DNA of 64,000 nt from Sorangium cellulosum So0157-2 (GTDB lineage: Bacteria; Myxococcota_A; Polyangia; Polyangiales; Polyangiaceae): positions 5,939,501 to 6,003,500 of the forward strand of contig NC_021658.1 of the NCBI RefSeq assembly GCF_000418325.1, read 5' to 3'. Positions within the stretch are counted from its first letter, which is position 1, and each line of letters begins with the position of its first letter. Shown in pieces: positions 33,843 to 42,049 of the stretch. Below the pieces are notes generated by a model. The model ran no database searches, was not told where the DNA came from, and was given only the letters and a program-made list of their open reading frames with translations. Both the position numbers and the translations under genes were made by a program.

Positions 33843-33912
33843 CCGGCAAAGATTTGCCGGCAAGTCGCTGCCGCCGGCAAGGATTTGCCAGGCGCTGCCG
33901 TCGGCAAGAGCC
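33843..33912. repeat. Tandem palindromic elements upstream of the Psd-like gene
   Basis: The first element CCGGCAAA-GA-TTTGCCGG (33843-33860) is a perfect 8-bp inverted repeat. A second near-copy CCGGCAAGGATTTGCC lies at 33874-33889 and a partial third TCGGCAAGAGCC at 33901. The period is about 30 bases. They lie about 240-310 bases before the next start codon. They could be operator sites or a short palindromic repeat family. Confidence 0.7.
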
Positions 33913-34152
33913 CCTGGGCGCCCACGATGCGCGCGGGCCGTTGCGCTGGTCTGCGCGATCTCGGCCAACCGCGGGGCCATCTCGAAGGGCGTGCCGTCCG
34001 GTCTCTCCGCCGCCTCTCTGGTACCGGCGGCCATGGCACGCCCACTGCAAAGCATCGCGGCGACACGTGCAGCGCCAGAGCTTTCGTGTCGGCGTGCGCC
34101 GGACGTCGAACGTTCGAGCTACCAACCAACGACTCGCGCCAAGGAGAGGCCC

Positions 34153-35652
34153 ATGAGCAGCAAGCACCGCATCGTTCCCAGCTCCGTCCGACGGAGGCGC
34201 GTCGCGTCCGCGCAGGACCTGGATCGGGCTTTGAAGCGCTCCCACGAGACCGCAGGGCCGGCGACGGGCGAGCTCGCCTCCGCGGCGGCCAAGCAGCTTC
34301 CGCCGCAGGCGCCGCCGTTCCTGCGAGACCTGCCCAAGGAGGGGGTGGCCTACGAGCCCCAGCAACCGGCGACGAAGGAGCTCAAGTCCATCATCGAGGC
34401 GAACTACTATCGTGGCGCCTTCGAGGACGCCATCAAGACCGTGAGCGCCCAGAGCGTCCCGGAGCTGGATCAGATCAAGACCCTGGACCAATTCTATTTC
34501 TACGTCGACGCGCTGGTGACCTGGATCCCGGAGATCCGCGTCTGGGACTGGGATGGCGAGGAGCTGCACGAGCGCACGGTGTACCTGCGGATCACGCAGT
34601 TCTACTACTATTTCAACCAGGCGTCGCTGGAGGTCCTGCAGAGCCCGATCGCGCCGCTCGACGGGGCGAAGCTCTCCCCGGTCTCACGCTGGCTGCGCGA
34701 CTTCGCCGTCGAGTGGGGGGCCTTCCTGGACACGCCGGAGTCGATGAAGTACATCGAGAGCTTCAAGTACGCGCCTGAGTATGCCTGGCAGGACTACGAG
34801 AAGGCGCCCGAGGGATACACGACCTTCAACGAGTTCTTCGCCCGCAAATTCAGGGACATCGATGGACAGCGGCCGGTGGCCTCCGCGAAGGATGATCGTG
34901 TCATCGTGTTCCCCGCCGAATCGACGTTCGTGGGCCAGTGGACGGTCAGCACGAAGGTGGGCAAGCCGCTGCCGGCGCCGCCCTCGATCGTGGTCAAGCA
35001 CATCGAGTGGTCGATCCGCGAGCTCCTTCAGGACAGCGAGTATGCGAGCTTCTTCGAGGGCGGCATCTTCTGCCACAGCTTCCTGAACACCTATGACTAC
35101 CACCGGCAGCACACGCCGGTGGCGGGCACGGTGCTGGAGGCCAAGTTCATCCCGGGGCAGGTCTACCTGGAGGTGGCGCTCGAGACGCAGGATGGGAACG
35201 ACGTGAACGGCGATCTCGCGCGGGCGGTCATCCCGCAGCGCTACCTGGACGCCGGGGATCCGACGGGATACCAGTTCGTGCAGTGCCGCGGCCTCTTGGT
35301 GCTCGAGTCCGAGATCGGCAAGGTCGCGGTCCTGCCCATGGGCATGGCGCAGGTCTCTTCCGTGGTGTTCGTGACCCCCGCGGCTGGCGGACAGCGGCCT
35401 ATCACGCTGACGCCGGAGGAGAAGAAGGGGCGCGATTACCAGCAGCAGGTCGATCTCTTGAACCAGAAGATCCGAACCGAGCTGGTGGGCAAGCCGCTGA
35501 GCAAAGGCGAGATGTTCTCGTATTTCCAGTTCGGCGGTTCGGATTGCGTGATGGTGTTCGAGCGCAAGGCCAACGTCGACGTGACCGCGAAGGTCGGCGT
35601 GCACTATCCGGTTCGAAGCCAGTTCGCCGTGTCGAACATCAACAAGAAGTAA
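34153..35652 (+). CDS. Phosphatidylserine decarboxylase-like protein
   Basis: 499 residues from ATG 34153, preceded by AAGGAGAGG. The N-terminal 170 residues are a helical extension of no known family. The C-terminal 310 residues follow the phosphatidylserine decarboxylase fold: TTFNEFFARKFRDIDGQRPV, then VFPAESTFVGQW, an internal CHSFLNTYDYHRQHTPVAGT with the conserved His, and near the end YFQFGGSDCVMVFE. The classic enzyme cleaves itself at Gly-Ser in an LGST/GGST motif to create a pyruvoyl group. Here the motif reads GGSD, so Gly-Ser is kept but the following Thr is replaced. No membrane segment is evident. The substrate may not be a phospholipid. Confidence 0.8.
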   Translation: MSSKHRIVPSSVRRRRVASAQDLDRALKRSHETAGPATGELASAAAKQLPPQAPPFLRDLPKEGVAYEPQQPATKELKSIIEANYYRGAFEDAIKTVSAQSVPELDQIKTLDQFYFYVDALVTWIPEIRVWDWDGEELHERTVYLRITQFYYYFNQASLEVLQSPIAPLDGAKLSPVSRWLRDFAVEWGAFLDTPESMKYIESFKYAPEYAWQDYEKAPEGYTTFNEFFARKFRDIDGQRPVASAKDDRVIVFPAESTFVGQWTVSTKVGKPLPAPPSIVVKHIEWSIRELLQDSEYASFFEGGIFCHSFLNTYDYHRQHTPVAGTVLEAKFIPGQVYLEVALETQDGNDVNGDLARAVIPQRYLDAGDPTGYQFVQCRGLLVLESEIGKVAVLPMGMAQVSSVVFVTPAAGGQRPITLTPEEKKGRDYQQQVDLLNQKIRTELVGKPLSKGEMFSYFQFGGSDCVMVFERKANVDVTAKVGVHYPVRSQFAVSNINKK

Positions 35653-35729
35653 GCGCCCGGGCTCGCGCGGGCCAGCTCGCTCCTCCGGTACGCGCCGCGC
35701 GAACCCCACGAGAAGCCAGGTACCCGCGC

Positions 35730-37181
35730 CTACCCCGCGGCCACGATGCGCCCCGCGGGCGGCTCCTCCGCGGGGGCGTGCCGGGCCACGATCTGCGCGA
35801 CCTCGCTGCGGCACGAGCCGCACCCGGTGCCCGCCTTGGTCGCCGCGCACACCGCCTCGAGCGTGCAGGCGCCCCCCTGGATCGCCTCTCGGAGCGCCGA
35901 CTCGCTGACCTTGTTGCAATTGCAGATCATCCGCTCGCTCTGCGCCGCCGCCCCCGCGCCGCCGCCCGCGCAGAGCACCTCCAGCGGGTCGGCCGGCAGC
36001 GGATCGTTGCGATCGAACAGCTGCACGAGCGCCGCCGAGGCCGCGGTGTTGCCGACGAACATCGCCCCGAGGAGCCGCCCGTCGCGAAGGACGAGCTTCC
36101 GGTACGTGCACTTCCGCGTCTCCACGATCTGCAGCACCTCGTCGCTCTCGAGCTCCGGCTCGACGCTGCCCATCGAGGTGACGTCGACCCCCGCCACCTT
36201 CAGCCGGCTGTAGAGCTTCGAGCCCCGGTAGCGCGCCTGCGGGTTCGCGCCCGTCAGGAGATCCGCGAGGACGGCGGCCTGCTCCCAGATCGGCGTCACG
36301 ATGCCGTAGAGCTTGCCCCGGTGCTCCGCGCACTCCCCGATCGCGTAGACGCCGGGCACCTGGGTGGCCATGGTGTCGTTGACCACGATGCCCTTGTTGA
36401 TGGGCAGCCCCGAGGCGCGCGCGACATCGACGCGCGGCCGCACCCCGCACGCCAGGATCACCATGTCCGCCGGCAAGACGCTGCCGTCGTCGAGCCGGAT
36501 CCCTTCCACCACCTCGTCCCCGCAGATCGCCTCGACCGTGCGCCCGGTGCGGACGAAGATCCCGCAGCGCTCGATCTGCTGCTCGAGCATGTCGCCGCCC
36601 ATCTGGTCGAGCTGCGCGTTCATGAGGCCCTTGGCGACGTGAATGACGGTCACGTGCAGCCCCATGTCGCTCAGCACCTTGGCGGCCTCCAGGCCGAGCA
36701 GCCCGCCGCCGACCACGATGGCGTTGTCTCCCGCCCGCGCGTGGCCGCGCATCCGGAGGCAATCGTCCATGGTCCTGTAGACGAAGACGCCCGGCCGCAG
36801 ATCGCCCTCCGCCGTCGTCATCCCCTCGAGCGGCGGGACGAGCGGCCGGCTCCCGGTGGCGATCACCGCGACGTCGTAGCGGTGGGCCGCGGCGCCTTCC
36901 GTCACGACCATCCTCGCCGCGGTGTCGAGCCGCTCCACGGACGCCCCGCTGACGAGCTTCACGCCGTTCCGCTCGTACCACGCCGGCGGCTTCGTCACGA
37001 TGGAGTCGGGCGCCTCGCCCGCGAGCACCTTGCTGAGCAGGACGCGGCTGTACGCCCCGCCGGGCTCCTCGCCGAACACGGTGATGTTGTAGCGGTCCCG
37101 GGCGCCGCGCGAGACGAGCTCGTCCAGCAGGCGGCAGGTGGCCATGCCATTGCCAACGACGACAAGGTCCTTCCTTCGCAT
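35730..37181 (-). CDS. nasB: Assimilatory nitrate reductase electron-transfer subunit (FAD/NAD(P)H oxidoreductase with BFD-type Fe-S domain)
   Basis: 483 residues from the ATG that shares one base with the stop of the catalytic gene (TGATG). The FAD-binding motif DLVVVGNGMATCRLLDEL is at the N-terminus, the NAD(P)H-binding GDNAIVVGGGLLGLEAAKVL in the middle, and VPGVYAIGECAEHRGKLYG is the third flavin motif. A C-terminal BFD-like [2Fe-2S] domain has MICNCNKVSESALREAI and TKAGTGCGSCR, i.e. four cysteines. It resembles the N-terminal half of nitrite reductase NirB and the Bacillus NasB type partner. It passes electrons from NAD(P)H to the molybdenum subunit encoded just upstream. No nitrite reductase is in this window. 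Confidence 0.9.
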   Translation of the reverse strand: MRRKDLVVVGNGMATCRLLDELVSRGARDRYNITVFGEEPGGAYSRVLLSKVLAGEAPDSIVTKPPAWYERNGVKLVSGASVERLDTAARMVVTEGAAAHRYDVAVIATGSRPLVPPLEGMTTAEGDLRPGVFVYRTMDDCLRMRGHARAGDNAIVVGGGLLGLEAAKVLSDMGLHVTVIHVAKGLMNAQLDQMGGDMLEQQIERCGIFVRTGRTVEAICGDEVVEGIRLDDGSVLPADMVILACGVRPRVDVARASGLPINKGIVVNDTMATQVPGVYAIGECAEHRGKLYGIVTPIWEQAAVLADLLTGANPQARYRGSKLYSRLKVAGVDVTSMGSVEPELESDEVLQIVETRKCTYRKLVLRDGRLLGAMFVGNTAASAALVQLFDRNDPLPADPLEVLCAGGGAGAAAQSERMICNCNKVSESALREAIQGGACTLEAVCAATKAGTGCGSCRSEVAQIVARHAPAEEPPAGRIVAAG

Positions 37182-39310
37182 CAGTTCGACTCCGAGACCC
37201 GGCGCGCCCTGACGGCGCACACCTTGAACTCCGGCATCCGGCTGGTCGGGTCCAGCGCCGGCTTGGTGAGGACGTTGGCGGCCTTCTTGCCGCCCCAGTG
37301 GAACGGCGCGAACAGCGTGTCAGGCCGGATCTCCGGCGTGACCGAGACCCGGAAGACGACCGAGCCTCGGCGGCTCTCGACGAGCAGCCAGTCGCCTTCG
37401 ACCACGCCGAGCCGCGCCGCCAGCCGGGGGTGGACCTGGACCTTCGGCTCGGGCTTGGCCTCGTCCAGCGCGGAGACCCGGCGCGTCTGAGCGCCGGAGT
37501 TGTAATGCTCCTTGTAGCGGCCGGTCGTGAAGTAGAGCGGATACGCGTCGTCGGGGAGCTCGGCGGCCGGCCGGTGGTGGACGGCGTGGAAGCGCGCCCG
37601 GCCGTCGGGGTGGTAGAAGCGATCGGCGAAGAGGCGCGGCGTCCCCGGGTGCTCGGTCGACGGGCAGGGCCAGAAGACGCCTCGCTCCCGCCGTATCCTG
37701 TCGTAGGTGATGCCGCTGTAGTCCGCCTTCGCGCCCGCGGTCGCCCGCCGCAGCTCGTCGAACACCCGCTCCGCGCCCTCGTACTGGAAGTGCTTGCCCG
37801 CGCCGAGCCGGCGCGCGAGCTCGCAGAAGATCTCGATATCGCTCTTCACCCCGGGGGGCGGCCGGCGCGCCCGCTGCCGCAGGATCACCCGCCCCTCGAG
37901 GTTCGTCATCGTGCCCTCCTCCTCCGCGAACTGGGCGACGGGGAGCAGGGCGTGGGCGGAGGCCGCGGTCTCGTTCACGAAGGCGTCGCAGACCACGAGC
38001 AGATCGAGCGCGGCGAGCTTGCGCTCGACGTTGAGCGCGTTCGGCGACGCGACCACCACGTTGGAGCCGAACACGAGCAGCGCGCGGATCCCGCCCTGGG
38101 GGCCGAGCGCGTCGAGCAGCTCGTAGGCGCTCTTCCCCTTGGACGGCAGCTCCGCCGGGTCGACGCCCCAGACGCGCGCGATCGCCTGCCGGTGCTCCGG
38201 GTCCTCGATCAGCCGGTAGCCCGGGAGCTGATCCGCCTTCTGGCCGTGCTCGCGGCCTCCCTGGCCGTTGCCCTGTCCGGTCAGGCAGCCATAGCCGCTG
38301 TAGGGTTTGCCGACCTTGCCGAGCGCGAGCATCAGGTTGATGAAGGAGAGGACGGTGTCCGAGCCCTTGGACTGCTGCTCCGGCCCGCGCCCCGAGAGCA
38401 GCATGCTGCTCGGCGCCTCGGCCAGCAGCCGCACCGCCCGGAGCTGGTCCTGCGTCGAGACCCCGGTCAGCCGCTCGACGTGCGCCGGGTGGTACGAGAG
38501 GGCGACGCGCCGGAGCTCGTCGAAGCCCTCCGTGCGCGCGGCGATGTACGCCGAGTCGACGAGCTTCTCCTCCAGCGCCAGGTAGAGAAGGCCGCTCGCG
38601 AGCGCGAGGTCGGACCCGGGCGTGGGCTGGAGGTGCAGCGCCGCCCCGCGCGCCGTGTCGGTCCGCCGCGGGTCGACGACGATCAGCGCGCCGCCGTTGT
38701 CGCGCTGCGCGTAGATCCATTGCATGATGGGCGGCAGCGTCTCCGCGCAGTTCGCGCCCCACAGGAGGAGCGTCTTGGTCTGGGCGATGTCGGACACCGG
38801 GAACGGCAGGCCGCGATCGACGCCGAACGCCTTGTTCTGCCCCGCCGCCGCCGAGGACATGCAGTAGCGCCCGTTGTAATCGACGTTCGGCGACCCGAGG
38901 GCCAGGCGGACGAACTTGCCGAGGAGATAGGTCTTCTCGTTCGTCAGGGCGCCGCTGCCGAACGCGGCCAGCGCCGCGGGGCCATGGGCCTCGCGCAGCC
39001 GGAGGAGCCGCTCGGCGATGAAATCGAGCGCCGTCTCCCACCGCGCCGGGAGGAGGCGGCCGTCGCGCCCGCGGAGCAGCGGCGACGTCAGCCGCTCGCG
39101 ATGATCGAGCAGCGCCGCGGAGGTGAACCCCTTGATGCACATCTGCCCGCGGTTGACGGGGAACTCCTCGTCCGGCCGGACCTCGATCGGCCCGGAGAAG
39201 GGCGTCAGATCGGTCATGACCATGCCGCACTGGAAGGCGCAGTACGGGCAGTGGGTCCGCGTTGACTCGGAGGTGACGACCTTGAGGTGGAGGGAGGAGC
39301 GCGCGGCCAT
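37181..39310 (-). CDS. nasC: Assimilatory nitrate reductase catalytic subunit (molybdopterin, Fe-S)
   Basis: 709 residues. The N-terminus carries the [4Fe-4S] motif HCPYCAFQCGM with a fourth cysteine in RGQMCIKG. The molybdopterin oxidoreductase core follows (DYNGRYCMSSAAAGQNKAFG, LLLWGANCAETLPPIMQW, VDPRRTDTARGAALHLQPTP) and includes the nitrate-reductase-type GCLTGQGNGQGGREHGQKAD. The C-terminal molydop-binding domain contains PLYFTTGRYKEHYNSGAQTR. It reduces nitrate to nitrite in the cytoplasm for assimilation; no Tat signal is present. It is the first gene of a two-gene operon with the FAD partner, coupled by TGATG. No clear ribosome site precedes the ATG at 39310, so the start could be slightly internal. 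Confidence 0.92.
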   Translation of the reverse strand: MAARSSLHLKVVTSESTRTHCPYCAFQCGMVMTDLTPFSGPIEVRPDEEFPVNRGQMCIKGFTSAALLDHRERLTSPLLRGRDGRLLPARWETALDFIAERLLRLREAHGPAALAAFGSGALTNEKTYLLGKFVRLALGSPNVDYNGRYCMSSAAAGQNKAFGVDRGLPFPVSDIAQTKTLLLWGANCAETLPPIMQWIYAQRDNGGALIVVDPRRTDTARGAALHLQPTPGSDLALASGLLYLALEEKLVDSAYIAARTEGFDELRRVALSYHPAHVERLTGVSTQDQLRAVRLLAEAPSSMLLSGRGPEQQSKGSDTVLSFINLMLALGKVGKPYSGYGCLTGQGNGQGGREHGQKADQLPGYRLIEDPEHRQAIARVWGVDPAELPSKGKSAYELLDALGPQGGIRALLVFGSNVVVASPNALNVERKLAALDLLVVCDAFVNETAASAHALLPVAQFAEEEGTMTNLEGRVILRQRARRPPPGVKSDIEIFCELARRLGAGKHFQYEGAERVFDELRRATAGAKADYSGITYDRIRRERGVFWPCPSTEHPGTPRLFADRFYHPDGRARFHAVHHRPAAELPDDAYPLYFTTGRYKEHYNSGAQTRRVSALDEAKPEPKVQVHPRLAARLGVVEGDWLLVESRRGSVVFRVSVTPEIRPDTLFAPFHWGGKKAANVLTKPALDPTSRMPEFKVCAVRARRVSESN

Positions 39311-39519
39311 GGAGGAGGGGCGTGGCCGTCCTCGACGAACACGCCAGACCGGGTATAGCGGTCGCCGTGTTTCCCGTGAGTTTCGCCGAAATGTGGGGCG
39401 GGTAAATCGGACGCGGAGATCGGGGTCGGCCTGGTTTGCCCGAGATCTTCGCCGCCGGCGCCGTGCAGGAGCCCGACCGGTTCGCAGGATCGGCCTCCGC
39501 GCATGAGGCTGACGGCCGC

Positions 39520-40305
39520 TCAGGTCGCGGGCACGACGGTGATTTCGCCGGTCGTGTACAGCGCGGAGGTGTCCCAGGCGAGCCCTGGGGCGAGCGGCAC
39601 GGCGATATCCACCGCTGCGAACGTCCCCGTGAGGCCGCCGCTCCAGCCGAGCAGGGTGATGGTGTCACCGACCTGGAACGACACCGAACCGTCGGCCGGG
39701 AGCACCTTCAGCGCCCCGTCGACGAGGAGGTCCCCGTCCACCTGGAGGAGCGGCACGGCGCTCGCCCCCGTGACCGTGATGCTCAGGGTAGCGCCTGGAC
39801 CCTGGCTGTAGCTGCCGGCGATGTCCGTCGATGGGTGCGCTTCCCCGACGGAGAGCTCGCCGGCTTGTGTGTTGTCGAGGTCGCCCACGAAGCTGCCGGT
39901 CTCGAGGCGCCCGCCGGCGAACTCGAAGTCGCCCTCCGCGACCTCCATCGCGCCCGCGATGAGGTCGCCGTCCGCGAGGCGCACGGACGGCCCCAGGTAC
40001 GGGTAGGGATCGCCGCCCGCCCACGGCGTGGTCCGCAGGAGGCCGCCAATGCTCACGAAGGCGTGCTTGTCGACCAGGAGCGATGGATACTGGTTGCCGA
40101 TGGCAGAGACGGTGACGTCGCCGCTGTTGAGCCACGATGCATAGACATCGTTCACCTTGACGAAGCCCCCGCCGAGCTGAGAGCGGATCTCGGTGTCTTC
40201 CGTCACGAGGGTCCCGTAGGCCCCGACGCTGAGCGTGCCGTATCCATAGGCCGACCCGACGCTCAGGAGCCCCTGGTTCGTCCACGTGCCGCCCCAGCCG
40301 CTCAT
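39520..40305 (-). pseudogene. 5'-deleted copy of the T5SS/PEP-CTERM-type repeat protein
   Basis: The minus-strand frame reads MSGWGGTWTNQGLLSVG, then GGGFVKVNDVYASW, SLLVDKHAFVSIGGLLR and WDTSALYTTGEITVV. It is the C-terminal half of the protein encoded at 42050-43552, in inverted orientation. The ribosome-site region CTCGTGGAGGGATGAG of the intact copy is preserved and joined directly to CGGCTGGGGC, which in the intact gene lies about 730 bases further in. TGAG occurs at both ends of the missing segment. The copy therefore lacks the signal peptide and the first 240 or so residues. It could still be translated from ATG 40305 but would not be exported. Confidence 0.8.
39881..40130 (-). repeat. 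Inverted-repeat core, identical to 42942-43191
   Basis: These 250 bases are, reading by eye, identical on the opposite strand to 42942-43191. Sequence on either side of the core diverges between the two gene copies. The wider homology spans about 39520-40410 against 41955-43550, including the upstream region. Confidence 0.85.
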
Positions 40306-40495
40306 CCCTCCACGAGAATATCCATTGCCCATGGGAACCCACCGTCGCCCTGATGCCTCGGCGACGCCGGAGCATCAGACGAGCGCGGTCTCCCATATTC
40401 GCATGCATATGCGAAGCGATTCCCCGTGGCAAGCATTTCGTTGCGCCGCCGCAACCTGGGCTAGGCAGGCGCCTCGACCCTATGTCGCCGGTCGA

Positions 40496-40617
40496 TCCTC
40501 CGGCATCGGAGGCGGGCCCGCTCCGGTAGCTGAGCTTTCCTCCGGCATCGGATACGACCCGCCTCCGATAGCTGAGCTTTCCTCCGGCATCGGAGGCGGC
40601 CCAGCTCCCCGATAGCC
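40496..40617. repeat. 42-bp tandem repeat, three units, each carrying a CCTCCG-GCAT-CGGAGG-type palindrome
   Basis: Units start at 40496, 40538 and 40580. Each begins TCCTCCGGCATCGGA and the first two end TAGCTGAGCTT. The core CCTCCGGCATCGGAGG is a 6-bp inverted repeat around GCAT, intact in units 1 and 3 and broken in unit 2. It lies in the 505-base gap between the deleted repeat-protein copy (40305) and the gene at 40811. No gene is supported in that gap. Confidence 0.85.
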
Positions 40618-40810
40618 GCGCTGCACAGGCACGACATCGCGGCGCTCGGCCATGGGCCGTCGAAATCTTGCCATGTCCGTTGACCGAGCGGTACGGGTGC
40701 TTACCCCTGGCACGAACGTCCGGCGCGCGCCGGACGCTCACAACATGTCCAGCGCAGGGGAGTAGGGAGCACGGCGCTTGTGTCCCTTCGCCGCCCGGCG
40801 AAGGACTTCG

Positions 40811-41704
40811 ATGAGAGGTGTTCCCCTCATGGCCAAGCCTTCCTCTCCGGTCAGCAAGAAGAAGCCGGCGCCCAGCGCGCTCGCGGCCCCGCCCCAGGCG
40901 GCGGCGGCGTTCGACAGGACCCTCCCCGAGATCGGGTTGCTGAGCCCGGATCGACTCATCTCCATCAAGATCGACATCCCTCGCGCCGTCTCCCAGGTGC
41001 TCGGCGTGCTGCCAGGCCTGCTCGCGCTGCGCCCCGCCATCGCCGCGCAGCTGCAGCAGCACGAGCTCGCGCTGCTCGACCGGCTGGAGACCTACGCGCT
41101 CGCCGCCTGGTACGCGCACCTCCTGTGGCTGTCCAGCGGAGGCGCCGAGAACGCGCTGAAGCCGCTCCTCGCCGAGGCGGCCGCGCTGCGCGAGAACCTG
41201 CTGGGCGACGCCGAGGCGCTCGCCCGTCGCGGCCTGCTCGACGCGGCGGCCGTCGCGGAGATCCGCGCCGGCCACGGGCACATCGACATGGCCAACGACC
41301 TCGTCGCGCTCTCGGCCCTCCTCGGCGGGCGCTGGTCCGATATCGCCGGTAAGACGGCGGCCACGGAGGACGAGGTGAAGCGCGCCGGAGAGATCGGGCC
41401 GCAGCTCCTCACCGCCCTCGGCGCGCGGGAGCACGGCAAGGGGCCCGGGTCGACGGAGGCCGCGGACAAGCGGGCGCGCGCCTTCGCGCTGCTCGTGCAC
41501 GCCTATGACCAGACCCGCCGCGCCGTGACCTACCTGCGCTGGAACGACGGAGACGCCGACGCGATCGCGCCGTCGCTCTACAAGGGCCGCGGCGGCCGCG
41601 CGGCGTCCTCCAACGACCCCGCGACCGAGCCCGCGGACACCTCCGGCGCGGCCGCGCCGACCGAACGGGAGGTGGCGCCCGAGGGCGCGCCGCCGAGCGG
41701 CTAG
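40811..41704 (+). CDS. Hypothetical protein, helical
   Basis: About 297 residues from ATG 40811 (an ATG at 40829 giving MAKPSSPVSKKK is also possible). After a basic, Ala/Pro-rich start, the body is helical: LSPDRLISIKIDIPRAVSQV, LDRLETYALAAWYAHLLWLS, GHGHIDMANDLVALSALLGG and LLVHAYDQTRRAVTYLRWND. The C-terminus is an acidic Pro/Ala tail. No signal peptide and no membrane helix. I recognise no family. It lies between the two arms of the inverted repeat-protein pair, so it may have been carried with the duplication or trapped by it. Confidence 0.65.
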   Translation: MRGVPLMAKPSSPVSKKKPAPSALAAPPQAAAAFDRTLPEIGLLSPDRLISIKIDIPRAVSQVLGVLPGLLALRPAIAAQLQQHELALLDRLETYALAAWYAHLLWLSSGGAENALKPLLAEAAALRENLLGDAEALARRGLLDAAAVAEIRAGHGHIDMANDLVALSALLGGRWSDIAGKTAATEDEVKRAGEIGPQLLTALGAREHGKGPGSTEAADKRARAFALLVHAYDQTRRAVTYLRWNDGDADAIAPSLYKGRGGRAASSNDPATEPADTSGAAAPTEREVAPEGAPPSG

Positions 41705-41770
41705 AACGCCGAACAGGCGGACACCGCGCGAAGGCTTCGGGGCTCATGCCCACCGCGCCCCGGGGCAGCG

Positions 41771-41826
41771 CGCACGTCGCACGTCGCACGTCGCACGTCG
41801 CACGTCGCACGTCGCACGTCGCACGT
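41771..41826. repeat. Heptanucleotide tandem repeat (CGCACGT) x 8
   Basis: Eight perfect copies of CGCACGT in a row, in the gap 41705-42049. That gap also contains the upstream region shared with the inverted copy (from about 41955). The tract lies in no credible gene and should be prone to slippage. Confidence 0.95.
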
Positions 41827-42049
41827 CGACCGACTGGCGCGCTGCCGGGCTTGTGTGACTCGATTTCTACCATCCGCTCACACGCGGGCCCAGGTCGCGA
41901 TGACATGGCGAAATTCATTGCAATGATGAATCGATTCGCCTATCCATTTCATCGTGGGAGACCACATTCGCATGGTGCTCCGGCGCTGCTGGGGCATCAG
42001 GCAATGGCGCGCTCTCACGCGCACGGAACCTTCTCGTGGAGGGATGAGA

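Noticed and set aside
41705..42049. Plus-strand frame through the CGCACGT heptamers (HVARRTS repeats)
   Set aside because: A heptamer array is open in some frames by chance; the coding signal starts only at 42050.
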